Shown: positions 36,148-44,484 of the stretch, in pieces | Layout of the letters: each line of letters opens with the position of its first letter | How positions within the stretch are numbered: position 1 is the first letter of the stretch | Source of the DNA: Streptomyces sp. NBC_00670 | GTDB lineage: Bacteria; Actinomycetota; Actinomycetes; Streptomycetales; Streptomycetaceae | DNA: 64,000 nucleotides | Assembly: GCF_036226765.1 (NCBI RefSeq) | Contig: NZ_CP109017.1 | Location: forward strand, 2,927,501 to 2,991,500 | Direction of reading: 5' to 3' | The notes under the pieces: model-generated | Seen by the model: the letters and a program-made list of their open reading frames with translations, nothing else | The model's database searches: none | Told to the model about the DNA's origin: nothing | Position numbers and translations under genes: made by a program

Positions 36148-36648
36148 CTACTTCGCTCTGTAGCGGCGCATTTTGGCTCTTGCGCCGCAGGACGACATCG
36201 AGCACCAGCGGCCGCGGGACGCCGGGCTGCGGTCGTAGTACGCCCAGTGGCAGTCGGGGGCCTCGCAGGCCTTGAGGCGGGGCCAGGTGTGCGCCACCAG
36301 TGCTTCCGCGATGGCCGCTGCCACGCGGGAGGTGAGGGGGCGGGGATCCGCCGGGGCCAGGGTCGTCGTACCGTCCGTGCCGACGGTCACCACCAGGGGC
36401 GCTTCGGCCAGGAGCACGTCCAGCGGGGTGGTCTCCCGGTGCGGCGGGTGGCCCGCGTGGGCCAGCAGGGCCGCCCGCAGCGCCTCCCGCAACTCCCGCG
36501 CCGCCGCCGTCTCCCGTTCCCCGGTGAGTCCGAAGCGCGCCCTGCCCTCCGCCGTGTCCAGCGAGTCGGCGCCCGACTCGAGGTTCAGCGTGTTCACCAG
36601 GTCCTGCACCAGGGCCAGACCTCCCGGCGCGGGCACTCGCTCACTCAT
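36148..36648 (-). CDS. CGNR zinc-finger domain protein (putative regulator)
   Basis: 166 aa. An ABATE-like N-terminal domain ([37 protein letters not shown]) is followed by a C-terminal zinc finger LKACEAPDCHWAYYD then WCSMSSCGARAKMRRYR. The family motif is normally CGNR; here it reads CGAR. These proteins are thought to be stress-related transcription factors. ATG 36648 is chosen because the preceding 39 residues are not conserved. It is divergent from the two VOC genes. Confidence 0.85.
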   Translation of the reverse strand: MSERVPAPGGLALVQDLVNTLNLESGADSLDTAEGRARFGLTGERETAAARELREALRAALLAHAGHPPHRETTPLDVLLAEAPLVVTVGTDGTTTLAPADPRPLTSRVAAAIAEALVAHTWPRLKACEAPDCHWAYYDRSPASRGRWCSMSSCGARAKMRRYRAK

Positions 36649-36742
36649 GTCAGTGACGGTACCGCTCCACCCTCTTGCGGCGTTACCGGAAGGACGGCAG
36701 CATGGGGTAACCAGTCGCCCGTAGGACCTGGAGGAGATCGTC

Positions 36743-37105
36743 ATGGCTCTCGCCACGCTCGGCACCGTCGTCCTGGACTGTCCCGACCCGCACGCCCTCG
36801 CCGGGTTCTACGCCGGGGTGCTCGGCGGCACGGTGGAGGACCAGGGCGACTGGGTGGACCTCAAGCTGCCCGGCGGCGCGACCCCGCTGGCCTTCCAGGC
36901 CGCCCCCGGCTTCGTCCCGCCCACGTGGCCCGCGCCCGACGCCTCGCAGCAGTTCCACCTCGACCTCACCGTCTCCGACCTCGACGCGGCGGAGAAGGAC
37001 GTCCTCGCGCTCGGCGCCACACCCCTGGAGGCCGACGACCGCACGCGCACCTTCCGCGTTTACGCGGACCCGGCGGGGCACCCGTTCTGCCTCTGCGCCT
37101 GCTGA
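36743..37105 (+). CDS. VOC superfamily (glyoxalase-like) protein 1
   Basis: 120 aa. It starts LGTVVLDCPDPHALAGFYAG and ends FRVYADPAGHPFCLCAC, with one beta-alpha-beta-beta-beta unit pair typical of the VOC fold. Candidate metal residues are the His in QFHLDLTVSD and the Glu/Asp in the C-terminal strand. The substrate is unknown. It lies 38 bp before a paralogue (37144) that shares most of its sequence pattern, so the pair comes from a tandem duplication and is likely cotranscribed. Confidence 0.85.
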   Translation: MALATLGTVVLDCPDPHALAGFYAGVLGGTVEDQGDWVDLKLPGGATPLAFQAAPGFVPPTWPAPDASQQFHLDLTVSDLDAAEKDVLALGATPLEADDRTRTFRVYADPAGHPFCLCAC

Positions 37106-37143
37106 GCCACGCAGCCGGCCCGCTCCCCGAGAGAGGACGTTCC

Positions 37144-37545
37144 ATGCCCGAGACCGTCGCCCGGTTCCGTTCCGTCGTGCTCGACTGCCCCGATCCGTCC
37201 GCGCTCGCCGAGTTCTACGCCCGGATCGCCGGCGGCACCCCGGAGGCGGAGGACGGTGGCGACGACTGGGTCGTCGTCCAGGTGCCCGGCGGGCCCCGGA
37301 TCGCCTTCCAGCGGGCCGGGCAGGACTACACCCCGCCCGAGTGGCCGCGCTCCGACCGCAACTCGCAACAGCTCCACCTGGACTTCGACGGCGGCAGCAC
37401 CTGGGCGGAGATCGACGCGGCCGAGGAGAAGGTGCTGGCGCTGGGCGCCCGGCGGCTTCAGGCACCCGAGGGCGAGGACTTCCGGGTCTACGCGGACCCG
37501 GCGGGGCACCCGTTCTGCCTGTGCCGCATCGAACACGGCGGCTGA
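37144..37545 (+). CDS. VOC superfamily (glyoxalase-like) protein 2
   Basis: 133 aa paralogue of the preceding gene: RSVVLDCPDPSALAEFYARI, QLHLDFDGGSTWAEIDAAEE and VYADPAGHPFCLCRIEHGG. GAGAGAGG precedes the ATG at 37144. The two share the fold and ends but differ in the middle, so their ligands may differ. Function is unknown beyond the family. Confidence 0.85.
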   Translation: MPETVARFRSVVLDCPDPSALAEFYARIAGGTPEAEDGGDDWVVVQVPGGPRIAFQRAGQDYTPPEWPRSDRNSQQLHLDFDGGSTWAEIDAAEEKVLALGARRLQAPEGEDFRVYADPAGHPFCLCRIEHGG

Positions 37546-37575
37546 CACCACCTGCGCTGCGCGGTACGTACGCAC

Positions 37576-37604
37576 GAGGGCTCGGGGTCCGCCCCCGGGC
37601 CCTC
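37576..37604. terminator. Terminator between VOC2 and dipeptidase-like gene
   Basis: GAGGGCTCGGG and CCCGGGCCCTC form an inverted repeat with a short loop at 37576-37604, overlapping the stop codon of the minus-strand gene. It lies between convergent genes. Confidence 0.5.
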
Positions 37605-38742
37605 AGCCGTCCAGGTCCGCGATCCGTGCCGTCGACGGGCCCCGGCGCTGCTGGGCCGCGCGGGCCGTGAAGTCCGCGCACCGCACCACCCGCTGCACGT
37701 TCCCCCAGGTCAGCAGGGCCACGTCGGAGTCGGTCCAGCCGCGGTCCAGGAGCTCGGCGACGAGGTGCGGGTAGCGGGAGGTGTCGGCCAGACCGCCGGG
37801 GTGCGCGGTCCCGGTGTCGTACGTGCCGGAGAGGCCCACGCAGTGCGCCCCGGCGAGCCGTCGGACGTGGTCGAGGTGGTCGGCGACGTCCCGCAGCGAG
37901 GGGCCGGTCTGCTCGGCGGTGAGCGGGACGAGGCACAGCCCGTGCGCGGTGCCCAGCTCGGTGAGCAGGTCGTCGGGGAGGTTGGCCGGGTGCGGGCGCA
38001 GCGCGCGGGCGGCGGAGCGGGTGAAGACGACCGGCGCCTTGGAGAGGGCGAGGCAGCGGCGGGCGGTGGCGTCACAGGCACCGGAGAGGTCGGCCAGGAC
38101 GCCGAGGCGGTTCATCTCGCGGACCACCTCCTCGCCGAAGCGGGTCAGCCCCGCCTCACTCGCCCAGGACGCCCGGGCGAGCGTGAGCAGTCGCAGCCCG
38201 AGGGCGTGCAGGGAGCGCAGGATGCCGAGGGAGTCGCCGATCGCGGCGGCCGCCGCGGGACCGGGGACCACGGCGGTACGGCCGCAGTTGCGGGCGTCGG
38301 CGAGCTGTCCGGCGTCGTACGCGAGCCGCAGCCCCTCGGGGTGCGCGCCGACCACCGTACGGATCAGGTCGAGCTGTTCGAGCGCGTCGCCGACGGCTCG
38401 CTCACCGGCGAGGGCGTCGGGCAGGTGCAGCGACCAGAACTGGGCGCCGACGTGGCCCGCGCGCAGCCGGGGCAGATCGGTGCCGAGGGCGCTCTCGCCG
38501 AGTTCGAGGTCGTACCAGGGCAGGCTCCGCAGCACCCGCGCCAGCCCGTTGTGGCCGTCGGCCACGGGATGGACGGCCAGGAGGGCCCGGGCCCGCTGCA
38601 GCGAACCGCCCTCCTCGGTGCCTTCCCCGCTGCCCCCGGCGTCCTGCGGGGAGCGGGCCGCGGGCCGTTCCGGGCCGGGCAGGGGTGCGTCGAACCCGCC
38701 CAGTCCGGTGGTCGTGTGCAGCTCGTCCTGCAGGTCGGCCAT
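37603..38742 (-). CDS. Membrane dipeptidase paralogue with lost metal ligands
   Basis: 379 aa, renal-dipeptidase fold, clearly related to the gene at 40857-42050. Compared with that paralogue, five of the six expected metal-site residues are replaced: HND becomes HNG (Gly66), the bridging Glu becomes Ala163, DLSH becomes DLSG (Gly221), FSH becomes FTR (Arg242) and GGDYDG becomes SGTYDTG (Thr308). Only His64 remains. The rest of the barrel is intact and the codon bias is normal, so this is a pseudoenzyme, not a pseudogene. The ATG at 38742 has AGGGAG upstream. A binding or regulatory role is plausible. Confidence 0.88.
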   Translation of the reverse strand: MADLQDELHTTTGLGGFDAPLPGPERPAARSPQDAGGSGEGTEEGGSLQRARALLAVHPVADGHNGLARVLRSLPWYDLELGESALGTDLPRLRAGHVGAQFWSLHLPDALAGERAVGDALEQLDLIRTVVGAHPEGLRLAYDAGQLADARNCGRTAVVPGPAAAAAIGDSLGILRSLHALGLRLLTLARASWASEAGLTRFGEEVVREMNRLGVLADLSGACDATARRCLALSKAPVVFTRSAARALRPHPANLPDDLLTELGTAHGLCLVPLTAEQTGPSLRDVADHLDHVRRLAGAHCVGLSGTYDTGTAHPGGLADTSRYPHLVAELLDRGWTDSDVALLTWGNVQRVVRCADFTARAAQQRRGPSTARIADLDG

Positions 38743-38845
38743 GGCGGGCTCCCTGTGTCGTGAACGGGTTCGGTTCACGGTCGCACGGAGCCCGGACGGC
38801 TTCCTGGTGGGCGGGGCGTTCGGGGTACGGGCGCGGGCGCCGGCC

Positions 38846-40132
38846 TCAGTTGCCCGAGACCGTCACCTTCTCGTCGTTGTTCAACTCCTTGACCAGCGTC
38901 TTCACCTTCGTCTTGTCCCAGACGAGGTTGCCGCCGCTGGAGCCGGAGATCGGCATGTTCATCGAGGTGCCGTCACCGCCGCTGACGCCCTTCATCGCCC
39001 AGAACATGGACGCCAGGTTCCACAGCGACATGTCCTTGTCGACGATCAGCGAGTCCAGGCCGGCCCCGAGCGTCGGGTACAGCTTGAACGGGTTGAGGAC
39101 CGTCGAGGGGGTGGCGACCTGGTGGGCGAGGGCGGCGAGGAACTTCTGCTGGTTCTTGGTGCGCTCCAGGTCGCTGGCGGCGAAGGCGTGCCGGGTACGG
39201 ACGAAGGCCAGGGCCTCCTCGCCGTTCAGCGTCTGCTTGCCCGCCTTGAAGTCGGCGCCGGAGTACTTGTCCTTGAACGCCTTGTCGATGGTGATGTCGA
39301 CGCCGCCGACCGCGTCCACGATGTTGGCGAACCCGGCGAAGCCGATCTCCACGTAGTGGTCGATGTGCAGGCCCGTGTTGTACTCGATGGTCCGCACCAG
39401 CAGCGTCGGCCCGTCGGTGGCGTAGGCCGCGTTGAGCTTGGTGTGCTTGCCGGTGCCCTGGAAGGTCTTGCCGGACTCCGAACCCTTGAACGTCGGTATC
39501 TCGACGTCCGAGTCGCGGGGCAGCGAGATGAGGGTGTCCCCGCTGTCGCCGACGTGCAGGATCATCATCGAGTCGGTGCGCTTGCCCTCGGCGGAGCCGG
39601 TGTGCAGATCCTTCTTCTGGTCGGCGGACAGGCCCTCGCGGCTGTCGGAGCCGACGATCAGGTAGTTGGTGCCGTCGCCCTCGGCGGGGCGGTCGATGAC
39701 CTTGGACAGGTCGACGTCGCGGTTGAGCTTGGAGTCGGCCCAGAAGTACGTGCCGACGGTGGTCACCACGAGCACCGTGACGACGGTGATCGCCGTCCAC
39801 TTGATGCGCCGCCGCCAGTTCGGGGCGGGCCGCCCGCCGCCGGTCCCGGCCGGGCCGCCCGCGCCGGGGCCGCCGCCGTAGACGTGGCCGGTGTTGTAGC
39901 CGCTGTCGTAGCCGGAGCCGTCGTCGTAACCGCCCTGGCCGCCGCTGCCGTCGACGTAGGACGGCTGCTGCGGGACCCTGCCCTGCGGCGGGGCGGAGGG
40001 GCCGTAGCCCTGCCCCGGGCCGCGCCGGACCTGCCGCATCGACCGGGCGCCCTCGGGCTGCGCACCGGCGCTGCCGCGTCCGTACCGATTGCCGCTGTTG
40101 CTCTCGGACCACCCGTCCGGCCACTCGTTCAT
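38846..40132 (-). CDS. LCP family glycopolymer transferase, no LytR_C domain (fourth of four)
   Basis: 428 aa. The N-terminal 110 residues are Gly/Tyr/Gln-rich (GYDDGSGYDSGYNTG), followed by a TM (WTAITVVTVLVVTTVGTYFW). LCP motifs: NYLIVGSDSREGL, TDSMMILHVG, SLPRDSDVEIP, and FVRTRHAFAASDLERTKNQQ. Unlike the other three it stops soon after the LCP domain and has no LytR_C. It is divergent from the thioesterase gene and lies upstream of the dipeptidase-like gene on the same strand. ATG 40132 fits the N-terminus MNEWPDGWSES. Confidence 0.92.
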   Translation of the reverse strand: MNEWPDGWSESNSGNRYGRGSAGAQPEGARSMRQVRRGPGQGYGPSAPPQGRVPQQPSYVDGSGGQGGYDDGSGYDSGYNTGHVYGGGPGAGGPAGTGGGRPAPNWRRRIKWTAITVVTVLVVTTVGTYFWADSKLNRDVDLSKVIDRPAEGDGTNYLIVGSDSREGLSADQKKDLHTGSAEGKRTDSMMILHVGDSGDTLISLPRDSDVEIPTFKGSESGKTFQGTGKHTKLNAAYATDGPTLLVRTIEYNTGLHIDHYVEIGFAGFANIVDAVGGVDITIDKAFKDKYSGADFKAGKQTLNGEEALAFVRTRHAFAASDLERTKNQQKFLAALAHQVATPSTVLNPFKLYPTLGAGLDSLIVDKDMSLWNLASMFWAMKGVSGGDGTSMNMPISGSSGGNLVWDKTKVKTLVKELNNDEKVTVSGN

Positions 40133-40250
40133 GCCGCCCAGTGTGCAGTGCCGGGCTGTGCGCCTTACAGGGGTCCCGGAAAACTGGGCCAGTGCTGTTG
40201 CGAAGCCGACACAAAGTCTTCGAAGGACGGGGGCGCATAGGGTGGAGGTC

Positions 40251-40802
40251 ATGACAGACCACGCCTCGTCGGCGACTCCGGAGGGGCTTCCCGGGAAGCC
40301 CGTCTCCGCCTCCCGCACCACGCTCAGCCACATCATGACCCACAACGACACGAACCTGCTGGGCACGGTGCACGGCGGAGTGGTCATGAAGCTCGTCGAC
40401 GACGCGGCCGGTGCCGTGGCCGGACGGCACTGCGGCGGGCCCGCGGTGACCGCGTCCATGGACGAGATGGTGTTCCTGGAGCCGGTCAGGGTCGGCGACC
40501 TGGTCCATGTGAAGGCGCAGGTCAACTGGACCGGGCGCAGTTCCATGGAGGTGGGGGTGCGGGTGCTGGCCGAGCGCTGGAACGAGTCGACGCCGGCCAC
40601 CCACGTCGGCTCGGCGTACCTGGTCTTCGCGGCGGTGGACGCCGACGGGAAGCCCCGCCCGGTGCCGCCCGTGCTCCCGGAGACCGACCGGGACCGCCGC
40701 CGGCAGCAGGAGGCGCAGATCCGCCGCACCCACCGGCTGGCCCGCCGCCGCGCCATCCGCGAGCTGCGGGAGAAGCGGGCGGCGGAGGGGTACGAGGACT
40801 GA
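40251..40802 (+). CDS. Acyl-CoA thioesterase (hotdog fold)
   Basis: 183 aa. The hotdog-domain pattern is MTHNDTNLLGTVHGGVVMKLVDDAAG near residues 27-52, with the Asn/His-Gly-Gly and Asp features of YciA/BACH-type thioesterases, then ASMDEMVFLEPVRVGD and AYLVFAAVDADGKPRPV. It would hydrolyse acyl-CoA thioesters in the cytoplasm. The last 35 residues are a very basic helix (RRRQQEAQIRRTHRLARRRA). GGAGG lies 2 nt before ATG 40251. It is convergent with the dipeptidase gene. Confidence 0.88.
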   Translation: MTDHASSATPEGLPGKPVSASRTTLSHIMTHNDTNLLGTVHGGVVMKLVDDAAGAVAGRHCGGPAVTASMDEMVFLEPVRVGDLVHVKAQVNWTGRSSMEVGVRVLAERWNESTPATHVGSAYLVFAAVDADGKPRPVPPVLPETDRDRRRQQEAQIRRTHRLARRRAIRELREKRAAEGYED

Positions 40803-40856
40803 GGGCTCCCGGCGGCCGGGCGGGCGGCCCGACGGCCGCCGCCCGCCGGGCCGCGG

Positions 40857-42050
40857 CTACCGGTCGAGCTGCTCCAGGGTGGCGTGGGACGGCGGCCTGG
40901 CGGCCTGCTCCGCGCGGGCCACGTCCTCGGCGGCGCCGAGCACCCGGACCGCGTTCTGCCAGGTCAGCTTGGCCAGGTCGGCCCGTGACCAGCCCCGGTC
41001 GAGCAGTTCGGCGATCAGGTTCGGGTAGCCCGAGACGTCGTCCAGCCCCGCGGGGGTGAAGGGCGTGCCGTCGTAGTCGCCGCCGATGCCGAGGTGGTCG
41101 ACGCCGGCGACCTCACGCATGTGGTCGAGGTGGTCGGCGACGGTGGCCGCCGTGGCGACCGGGCGCGGGTGCGTCTGTTCGAAGGCGTGGTGCACCGCCA
41201 TGGCCTCGGCGGTGGACTCCAGGTGGTGGAAGCCGTGCGCCCGCATGTTCTCGTCGGCGGCGGCCGTCCAGTCGACGGCGGCCTGGAGGACGAACTTGGG
41301 GACGAACGTCACCATCGCCACGCCGCCGTTGCCGGGCAGCCGCTCCAGCACGTCGTCGGGGATGTTGCGCGGGTGGTCGCAGACCGCGCGGGCGGAGGAG
41401 TGCGAGAAGAGCACCGGCGCCGAGGTGGTGTCCAGCGCCGCCCGCATGGTGCTGGGGGCCACGTGGGAGAGGTCCACGAGCATGCCGAGCCGGTTCATCT
41501 CGCGTACGACCTCGCGGCCGAAGGCCGACAGGCCGCCGACGCCCGGCTCGTCCGTGGCCGAGTCCGCCCACGCCACGTTGTCGTTGTGGGTGAGCGTCAT
41601 GTAGCGCACGCCGAGCGCGTACAGGGCGCGGAGGGTGCCGAGGCTGTTGTCGATGGAGTGGCCGCCCTCGGCGCCCATCAGCGAGGCGATCCGGCCCTCG
41701 GCGCGGGCCGCCTCCATGTCGGCGGCGGTGTACGCGGCACGCAGCGCGTCCGGGTGGCGGTCGATGAGCTGCCGTACGCAGTCGATCTGCTCGAGCGTCG
41801 CCGTCACGGCGCCGGGCAGGTCGGAGCGGACGTAGACCGACCAGAACTGCGCGCCGACGCCGCCGGCCCGCAGCCGGGGGATGTCGGTGTGCAGGTGGTC
41901 CTGCCGGTCGCCGGCGATGTCGCGGGCGTCGAGGTCGTAGTGGACCTGCTCGCGCAGCGCCCAGGGCAGGTCGTTGTGGCCGTCGACGACGGGGAACTCG
42001 CGCAGCAGTTCCCGGGCGGCGTCCAGGGAGGCGGAGGTCGTGGAGGTCAT
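40857..42050 (-). CDS. Renal-type membrane dipeptidase (M19)
   Basis: 397 aa binuclear-zinc dipeptidase. All ligands are visible: H25 and D27 in [11 protein letters not shown], bridging E128 in MGAEGGHS, H196 in [10 protein letters not shown]217 in FSHSSARAV, and D325 in GGDYDGTPF. The orthologous S. coelicolor enzyme Sco3058 was crystallised and cleaves L,D-dipeptides; that is from memory. It directly follows purE: a GTG at 42059 overlaps the purE stop, but ATG 42050 has GGGAAG at 8 nt and is preferred. Its inactive paralogue lies 2 kb away. Confidence 0.95.
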   Translation of the reverse strand: MTSTTSASLDAARELLREFPVVDGHNDLPWALREQVHYDLDARDIAGDRQDHLHTDIPRLRAGGVGAQFWSVYVRSDLPGAVTATLEQIDCVRQLIDRHPDALRAAYTAADMEAARAEGRIASLMGAEGGHSIDNSLGTLRALYALGVRYMTLTHNDNVAWADSATDEPGVGGLSAFGREVVREMNRLGMLVDLSHVAPSTMRAALDTTSAPVLFSHSSARAVCDHPRNIPDDVLERLPGNGGVAMVTFVPKFVLQAAVDWTAAADENMRAHGFHHLESTAEAMAVHHAFEQTHPRPVATAATVADHLDHMREVAGVDHLGIGGDYDGTPFTPAGLDDVSGYPNLIAELLDRGWSRADLAKLTWQNAVRVLGAAEDVARAEQAARPPSHATLEQLDR

Positions 42051-42055
42051 CGCCG

Positions 42056-42604
42056 TCACTTCCCCGCGCCCGGGCCGAAGCCGAAGCCGCCGCCCGCGCC
42101 GTCGGCCTTGGCGCGCAGCCGCTTGCCCTTCTCGGTGGCCTGGTCGTTGAGGTCCTGCTGGAACTCCCGCATACGGGAGAGCAGCTCCTCGTCGTGGGCG
42201 GCGAGGATGCGGGCCGCGAGCAGCCCGGCGTTGCGCGCGCCGGCGACGGAGACGGTGGCGACGGGCACGCCGGCCGGCATCTGCACGATGGAGAGCAGGC
42301 TGTCCATGCCGTCCAGGTACTTCAGCGGCACGGGCACGCCGATCACCGGCAGCGGTGTGACGGAGGCGAGCATGCCGGGCAGGTGGGCGGCGCCGCCCGC
42401 GCCCGCGATGATCACCTTCAGTCCGCGCTCGGCGGCCTGCTCGCCGTAGGTGATCATCTCGCGCGGCATGCGGTGCGCGGAGACGACGTCGACCTCGTGG
42501 GCGATCTCGAACTCGTCGAGGGCCTTGGCGGCGGCCTCCATGACGGGCCAGTCGGAGTCCGACCCCATGACGATGCCGACGACGGGCTGTGCGGCGGGGC
42601 TCAT
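42056..42604 (-). CDS. purE: N5-carboxyaminoimidazole ribonucleotide mutase
   Basis: 182 aa, class I PurE, converting N5-CAIR to CAIR in purine synthesis. Motifs: [29 protein letters not shown] with the catalytic His, [17 protein letters not shown], and [23 protein letters not shown]-terminal tail of about 20 residues is Gly/Lys-rich. Its start overlaps the purK end by 4 bp (ATGA), the usual purK-purE coupling. Confidence 0.97.
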   Translation of the reverse strand: MSPAAQPVVGIVMGSDSDWPVMEAAAKALDEFEIAHEVDVVSAHRMPREMITYGEQAAERGLKVIIAGAGGAAHLPGMLASVTPLPVIGVPVPLKYLDGMDSLLSIVQMPAGVPVATVSVAGARNAGLLAARILAAHDEELLSRMREFQQDLNDQATEKGKRLRAKADGAGGGFGFGPGAGK

Positions 42605-43761
42605 TCGGTGATCGTGCCTCTCAGGTAGCCGGCTGCGTGACGGGCGCGCTCCAGCACGTCGTCGAGGTCGTCGCCGTAGGTGTTGACGTGCCCCACCTTG
42701 CGGCCGGGCTTCACGTCCTTGCCGTACATGTGGATCTTGAGCCGGGGGTCGCGGGCCATGCAGTGCAGATACGCGGAGTACATGTCCGGGAAGTCGCCCC
42801 CGAGGACGTTGACCATGACGGTCCACTTGGCGCGCGGGCGTGGATCACCCAGCGGGAGGTCCAGGACGGCGCGGACGTGGTTGGCGAACTGGCTGGTGAC
42901 CGCACCGTCCATCGACCAGTGGCCGGAGTTGTGCGGGCGCATCGCGAGTTCGTTGACGAGGATGCGGCCGTCGCGGGTCTGGAACAGCTCGACGGCGAGG
43001 TGGCCGACGACGCCCAGCTCCTTGGCGATGTTGAGGGCCATCTCCTCGGCGCGCAGGGCGAGGGACTCCTCCAGGTCGGGCGCCGGGGCGATCACCGTGT
43101 CGCAGACGCCCTTGACCTGCTGCGACTCGACGACGGGGTAGGCCACGGCCTGGCCGTGCGGGGAGCGGACGACGTTGGCGGCGAGCTCGCGGACGAAGTC
43201 GACCTTCTCCTCGGCGAGGACGGGGACGCCGGCGCGGAACGGTTCGGCGGCCTCCTCGACGGAGTCGACGACCCAGACGCCCTTGCCGTCGTAGCCGCCG
43301 CGGACGGTCTTGAGGACGACGGGGAAACCGTCGCCCTCGACACCCTCGGGCACGCCTTCGGCGGCGAAGGCCGCGACGTCCGCGGGGTCGCTCACGATGC
43401 GGTGCCGGGGGCAGGGGACGCCGAGCGCGTCGAGTTTCGCGCGCATCACCCCCTTGTCCTGGGCGTGCACGAGCGCGTCGGGACCGGGGCGGACGGGGAT
43501 GCCGTCCGCCTCCAGGGCCCTGAGGTGCTCGGTCGGCACGTGTTCGTGATCGAAGGTGATCACGTCACAGCCGCGCGCGAAGGAGCGCAGCGTGTCCAGG
43601 TCGCGATAGTCGCCGACGACGACTTCGTGCACGACCTGTGCCGCGGAGTCCTGAGGGGTGTCACTCAGGAGCTTGAACCTGATGCCGAGCGGGATGCCTG
43701 CCTCGTGGGTCATACGGGCGAGCTGGCCTCCGCCGACCATGCCGACTACGGGGAACGTCAC
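42601..43761 (-). CDS. purK: N5-carboxyaminoimidazole ribonucleotide synthase
   Basis: 386 aa ATP-grasp enzyme making N5-CAIR from AIR, bicarbonate and ATP. The N-terminus is [17 protein letters not shown], then [29 protein letters not shown] (ATP-grasp lysine loop), and [18 protein letters not shown] near the active site. GTG 43761 is chosen because GGGGAA precedes it; the longer frame upstream is not conserved. It is divergent from the GtrA gene. Confidence 0.97.
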   Translation of the reverse strand: MTFPVVGMVGGGQLARMTHEAGIPLGIRFKLLSDTPQDSAAQVVHEVVVGDYRDLDTLRSFARGCDVITFDHEHVPTEHLRALEADGIPVRPGPDALVHAQDKGVMRAKLDALGVPCPRHRIVSDPADVAAFAAEGVPEGVEGDGFPVVLKTVRGGYDGKGVWVVDSVEEAAEPFRAGVPVLAEEKVDFVRELAANVVRSPHGQAVAYPVVESQQVKGVCDTVIAPAPDLEESLALRAEEMALNIAKELGVVGHLAVELFQTRDGRILVNELAMRPHNSGHWSMDGAVTSQFANHVRAVLDLPLGDPRPRAKWTVMVNVLGGDFPDMYSAYLHCMARDPRLKIHMYGKDVKPGRKVGHVNTYGDDLDDVLERARHAAGYLRGTITE

Positions 43762-43925
43762 GTTCCCCAGGTTATCCGGCGGGGGCTCCGCCCCGCCGAC
43801 CCGCCCTGTGACCTCGCGTCCTCGTCGCTCGCGCCGTCGCGACAGCGCGCTGGTTAGCATGGGGGGATTGTGGTCCCCCCTCCGGGGTGGCCGGTGGATG
43901 CGACCCGACGGGGGCTGGCGAGACG

Positions 43926-44456
43926 ATGGGCAATGGTTCCACGGGGGTGCGGGGCGGCTCCCGCCGTGGCCTGCGCCGGCAGGTCCAGCGGTTCGGCCGC
44001 GAGGTCGTGAAGTTCGGCGCGGTCGGCGGCGCCGGCCTCCTCGTCAATCTGCTCGTCTTCAACCTCGTACGGCACGCCACCGATCTGCAGGTCGTGCGCG
44101 CCAGTGTGATCGCCACGATCGTCGCGATCGCGTTCAACTACGTGGGGTTCCGCTACTTCGCCTACCGGGACCGCGACAAGAGCGGCCGCACCAAGGAACT
44201 CACGCTGTTCCTGCTGTTCAGCGCGGCCGGCCTGGTGATCGAGAACGGCGTGCTGTACGTGGCGACGTACGGCTTCGGCTGGGACAGCCCGTTGCAGAGC
44301 AACATCTTCAAGTTCCTCGGCATCGGCGTCGCGACCCTGTTCCGCTTCTGGTCGTACCGCACCTGGGTGTTCCGGGCGCTGCCCGTCAAGGAGGCGGTGG
44401 CGAGCGCGGAATCGTTCCTGGAGGAGGCCGCGCCGCCCCGGCGCCTGCCCCGCTGA
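43926..44456 (+). CDS. GtrA-like family membrane protein
   Basis: 176 aa with four hydrophobic segments: FGAVGGAGLLVNLLVFNLV, ASVIATIVAIAFNYVGFRY, LFLLFSAAGLVIENGVLYVA, and FLGIGVATLFRFWSYRTWVF. This is the GtrA/DPMS-associated fold, thought to move polyprenyl-linked sugars across the membrane or to help glycosyltransferases. ATG 43926 gives a basic N-terminus of 25 residues. A terminator separates it from the convergent histidine kinase gene. In mycobacteria a GtrA gene is also next to purK. Confidence 0.9.
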   Translation: MGNGSTGVRGGSRRGLRRQVQRFGREVVKFGAVGGAGLLVNLLVFNLVRHATDLQVVRASVIATIVAIAFNYVGFRYFAYRDRDKSGRTKELTLFLLFSAAGLVIENGVLYVATYGFGWDSPLQSNIFKFLGIGVATLFRFWSYRTWVFRALPVKEAVASAESFLEEAAPPRRLPR

Positions 44457-44460
44457 CGGC

Positions 44461-44483
44461 CGGCCCGGCGCACCGCCGGGCCG
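44461..44483. terminator. Terminator between gtrA-like and histidine kinase genes
   Basis: CGGCCCGGCG (44461-44470) and CGCCGGGCCG (44474-44483), a perfect 10-bp stem with a 3-nt loop, between two convergent genes. Confidence 0.65.
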
Positions 44484-44484
44484 C

